From Mycobacterium sp. Root265 (GTDB lineage: Bacteria > Actinomycetota > Actinomycetes > Mycobacteriales > Mycobacteriaceae): a DNA stretch of 36,623 nucleotides. Both the position numbers and the translations under genes were made by a program. How positions within the stretch are numbered: position 1 is the first letter of the stretch; each line of letters starts with the position of its first letter. Positions 32,760 to 36,623 of the stretch are shown here, one piece after another. The notes beneath the pieces were generated by a model that saw only the letters and a program-made list of their open reading frames with translations, was not told the origin of the DNA and did no database searches. The stretch is taken from assembly GCF_001428895.1 (NCBI RefSeq), contig NZ_LMJA01000033.1, positions 237,547 through 274,169 of the forward strand, read 5' to 3'.

Positions 32760-33269
32760 ATGAGCGACAACCAGAAGGCGATCCTGGCCGGCGGCTGCTT
32801 CTGGGGTATGCAGGACCTGATCCGCAAGCAACCCGGCGTGGTGTCCACCCGGGTGGGCTACACGGGCGGGCAGAACGACCACGCGACCTACCGCAACCAT
32901 CCTGGTCACGCGGAGGCCATCGAGATCGTGTTCGATCCGGCCCAGACCGACTACCGCTCGATCCTGGAATTCTTCTTCCAGATCCACGATCCGTCGACCA
33001 AGAACCGTCAAGGCAATGATGTCGGTTCCAGTTACCGCTCGGCGATCTTCTACGTCGACGACGACCAGAAGGCCGTCGCGCTGGACACCATCGCCGATGT
33101 CGACGCATCCGGGTTGTGGCCGGGCAAGGTCGTCACCGAGGTCGTGCCGGAGGTCGACTTCTGGGAGGCCGAACCCGAGCATCAGGACTATCTGGTGCGC
33201 TACCCCACCGGGTACACGTGCCACTTCCCGCGCCCGGGCTGGAAGCTGCCCAAGCGCGCCGAGGTCTAA
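32760..33269 (+). CDS. msrA: peptide methionine-S-sulfoxide reductase A
   Basis: The 169-residue product has the MsrA active site GGCFWG with Cys13, the body [20 protein letters not shown] and [12 protein letters not shown], and [20 protein letters not shown]. It repairs oxidised methionine (S-epimer) in proteins. AAGGAG lies about 10 nt before ATG 32760. The stop overlaps the convergent P450 stop by 3 bp. In M. tuberculosis msrA (Rv0137c) is likewise next to cyp138. Confidence 0.96.
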   Translation: MSDNQKAILAGGCFWGMQDLIRKQPGVVSTRVGYTGGQNDHATYRNHPGHAEAIEIVFDPAQTDYRSILEFFFQIHDPSTKNRQGNDVGSSYRSAIFYVDDDQKAVALDTIADVDASGLWPGKVVTEVVPEVDFWEAEPEHQDYLVRYPTGYTCHFPRPGWKLPKRAEV

Positions 33270-34588
33270 GCAGCTCCTGCTCTCCGGTGCAACACCACCC
33301 GGCCACCGCGCTTGGGCGTGAAGGCCACTCCTCGCGAGTGCACCTTCTCCCCCGGCGCGGTGGTCGTGGCAATGGTGAAGTGCCGCAGCACCGTCCGTAG
33401 CACGATGTCCATCTCGACGTTGGCGAACACCGCACCGACACAGCGCCGGGTCCCGCCGCCATAGGGCACCCAGGCCAGCGGCGGACGGTTGCCGATGAAC
33501 CGCTGCGGGTCGAACCGTTCGGCGTCGTCGAATTCCTTCTCGTGCAATTGGGACAGGCTGACGACGATCGAATACCCCTGCGGTATCACCCATTCGCCGA
33601 GCTCGAAGGTCGGTGAGTAGACATGCCTGCCGGAGAAATCGATGACTGTCCTGGCCCGCTGGGTCTCCAGGATGACGGCCTGGCGGTACTCGTTGTCGTC
33701 GCCCCGGGCTTCCTCGACCAGCCTGTCCATGACCTCCGGATGACGGCTGATCCGCTCGAACACCCACCCCATGGTGGATGCTGTCGTCTCGTGCCCGGCG
33801 GCCAGCAGGGTCAGTAGCTCGTCGGCGATGTCCTGGCGCGACATCGCGGTGCCGTCCTCGTAGGAACTGCGCAGCAGCAAGGCCAGCACGTCATCGCGTT
33901 CGTCGAGCCGGGGGTCGGCCGCGACCTCGTCGATGAGCCGGCCCACGACGTCGTCATAACGGCGGCGGTACTCGGCCAACCGGCCCCAGGGATGCCAGCG
34001 GCCGTGCTCCCGCTTGGGGGTGGGCAGCGTCGCGCAGCGCGAGCCCAGCGTCACCCACGGCGGGATGATCCGGCGCAGCTCGTCCAGATGTGCCCCGTCG
34101 GCGCCGAACACCGCCCGCAGGATTGCGTTCAGGGTGATCCGCATCATCGGCTCCAGGGTCGGAAATTCCTGTCCCGCCGGCCAATTCGCGGATTCTCGGA
34201 GCGTCTCCTCTTCGAAGATCTTCTCGTAGTTCTTGATGCTCTTGCCATGGAACGGCGGTGTGAGCAGTCTGCGTCTGCGCTTGTGCTCGCCGCGGTCCAG
34301 CGCGAACACCGACCCGGGCCCGAGGATCCGGGACAGGTTGGGCTGGATGTTGCCGACGTCATCGGGGCTGGCGGTGAACAACTGCTTGGCCAGCTGCGAG
34401 TCGGTGACGATCACGGTGGGACCGAACACCGGCAGCTTCATCGTGAAGGCCGAGCCGTAGCGGTTGGCCAGTCGTGCCACGACGGGCCGACGGAACAAGG
34501 CGAATCCGATTCCGGTCAACGTCTTGCTCACGGTGGGGCCGGGTGGCAGATGTTCGGCGGGAACTTCGGTGATGGTCGCTTCGCTCAT
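33266..34588 (-). CDS. cyp138: cytochrome P450, CYP138-like
   Basis: The 440-residue P450 has the I-helix oxygen motif [12 protein letters not shown], the K-helix ExxR (ETQR), the ERFDPQRF segment and the heme loop [15 protein letters not shown] with Cys at about residue 383. Tyr replaces the common Phe in the heme motif. There is no membrane anchor, so it is soluble and needs ferredoxin partners encoded elsewhere. CYP138's substrate is unknown. The arrangement TetR - cyp - msrA equals M. tuberculosis Rv0135c-Rv0136-Rv0137c, which supports the assignment. ATG 34588 ([18 protein letters not shown]) fits the family start. Two operator repeats lie upstream. Confidence 0.9.
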   Translation of the reverse strand: MSEATITEVPAEHLPPGPTVSKTLTGIGFALFRRPVVARLANRYGSAFTMKLPVFGPTVIVTDSQLAKQLFTASPDDVGNIQPNLSRILGPGSVFALDRGEHKRRRRLLTPPFHGKSIKNYEKIFEEETLRESANWPAGQEFPTLEPMMRITLNAILRAVFGADGAHLDELRRIIPPWVTLGSRCATLPTPKREHGRWHPWGRLAEYRRRYDDVVGRLIDEVAADPRLDERDDVLALLLRSSYEDGTAMSRQDIADELLTLLAAGHETTASTMGWVFERISRHPEVMDRLVEEARGDDNEYRQAVILETQRARTVIDFSGRHVYSPTFELGEWVIPQGYSIVVSLSQLHEKEFDDAERFDPQRFIGNRPPLAWVPYGGGTRRCVGAVFANVEMDIVLRTVLRHFTIATTTAPGEKVHSRGVAFTPKRGGRVVLHRRAGAA

Positions 34589-34611
34589 GGACGCACTCCA
34601 GACCAGGGGTT

Positions 34612-34660
34612 GGTACTGCGTTGTACCGCAGGTATGCAGGTTACGGTACTCCGTGGTACC
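34612..34660. promoter_or_regulatory. paired operators GGTAC-N6-GTACC between cyp138 and its TetR
   Basis: Box 1 (34612-34627, GGTACTGCGTTGTACC) and box 2 (34645-34660, GGTACTCCGTGGTACC) share the same 5-bp arms, a 6-bp spacer and 13 of 16 bases. Their centres are 33 bp apart, about three helical turns, so two dimers could bind on one face. They fill the divergent gap and probably are sites for the TetR at 34696. Confidence 0.8.
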
Positions 34661-34695
34661 AGCGGGGGCAAGAGTAAATCGGCAAGGATGGCGCG

Positions 34696-36529
<1,834 letters not shown>

Positions 36530-36623
36530 TGTCCTGAGTCATTAATTACGATCTAGTTGTTAATCTGGGTTGTGCCGACCCCTCATGCTGCTGAGATTGT
36601 GTTGTCTGCCGCCGAGCGTGCCG
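36530..36623 (+). mobile_element. left end of an IS630-type insertion sequence, cut by the window end
   Basis: After the methyltransferase stop the composition falls abruptly to AT-rich (TGTCCTGAGTCATTAATTAC, then an AT-rich leader). GTG 36572 then opens VPTPHAAEIVLSAAERA, which resembles the N-terminus of IS630-family transposases. IS630 elements insert at TA; a TA lies in the adjacent stop codon. The terminal repeat and right end are not visible. Confidence 0.6.
36572..36623 (+). CDS. transposase N-terminus (partial, IS630-like)
   Basis: Seventeen codons are visible (VPTPHAAEIVLSAAERA) before the window ends. The pattern hydrophobic-LSAAERA is typical for IS630-type transposases just before their helix-turn-helix. 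There is too little sequence for more than a family suggestion. Confidence 0.5.
   Translation, partial: MPTPHAAEIVLSAAERA

Overview
The window is a high-GC, densely coded stretch of a Mycobacterium chromosome, most likely a rapid-growing Mycolicibacterium. From base 1 to about 21.7 kb the gene order follows the M. tuberculosis block sodA-Rv3847-espR-Rv3850-CopC/CopD-like-hns(Rv3852)-rraA-ethA-ethR-Rv3856c-gltD-gltB. From about 25.4 to 35.3 kb it follows, with insertions, a second block that lies elsewhere in M. tuberculosis (DUF427 - Rv0139-like - Rv0138-like - msrA - cyp138 - TetR). Family calls come from reading the translated sequences; no database search was run.

Layout. 1-325: sodA 3' end, broken by a perfect 100-bp tandem duplication. 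509-1951: Rv3847-like gene, a 510-bp regulatory region with four EspR half-sites, and espR. 2018-4728: an ImmA/IrrE-type metalloprotease overlapping a multi-pass DUF6545/MAB_1171c protein, convergent with espR, then a Pro-rich exported protein. 4931-8905: DUF6474, CopC, CopD, the membrane-tethered histone-like Hns, a TipA-like MerR regulator and rraA. 8933-12685: ethA/ethR with a very regular operator, a Y-family polymerase with a LexA box, and a YiaA-like membrane protein. 12687-15269: PHP phosphoesterase, DinB-like thiol enzyme, F420-dependent oxidoreductase. 15354-21685: an unannotated 46-codon ORF downstream of gltD-gltB. 22181-25781: double-hotdog thioesterase behind a copper-type operator, aqpZ, dps, AlkA-like glycosylase, DUF427. 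25845-29813: SRPBCC protein, FAD amine oxidase, DUF4262 protein, and a decayed 13E12-type HNH gene still carrying an intact DNA-damage promoter. 29819-36529: methyltransferase, a KstR-box operon (SDR + SnoaL-like), a secreted protein, msrA, CYP138-type P450, two TetR regulators, a second methyltransferase. 36530-end: left edge of an apparent IS630-type element.

How it fits together. Much of the window is stress and redox biology (SOD, Dps, MsrA, copper proteins, glycosylase, lesion-bypass polymerase) and local transcription control. The main value beyond gene calls is in regulatory DNA: nearly every regulator has a visible operator next to it (EspR, TipA-like, EthR, CYP138-TetR), and several promoters look leaderless, with a -10 placed 6-7 nt before the start codon. 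The best candidate for an undescribed system is the espR / metalloprotease / multi-pass membrane protein cassette at 1.0-3.7 kb. No tRNA, rRNA, CRISPR array or intact prophage was seen.
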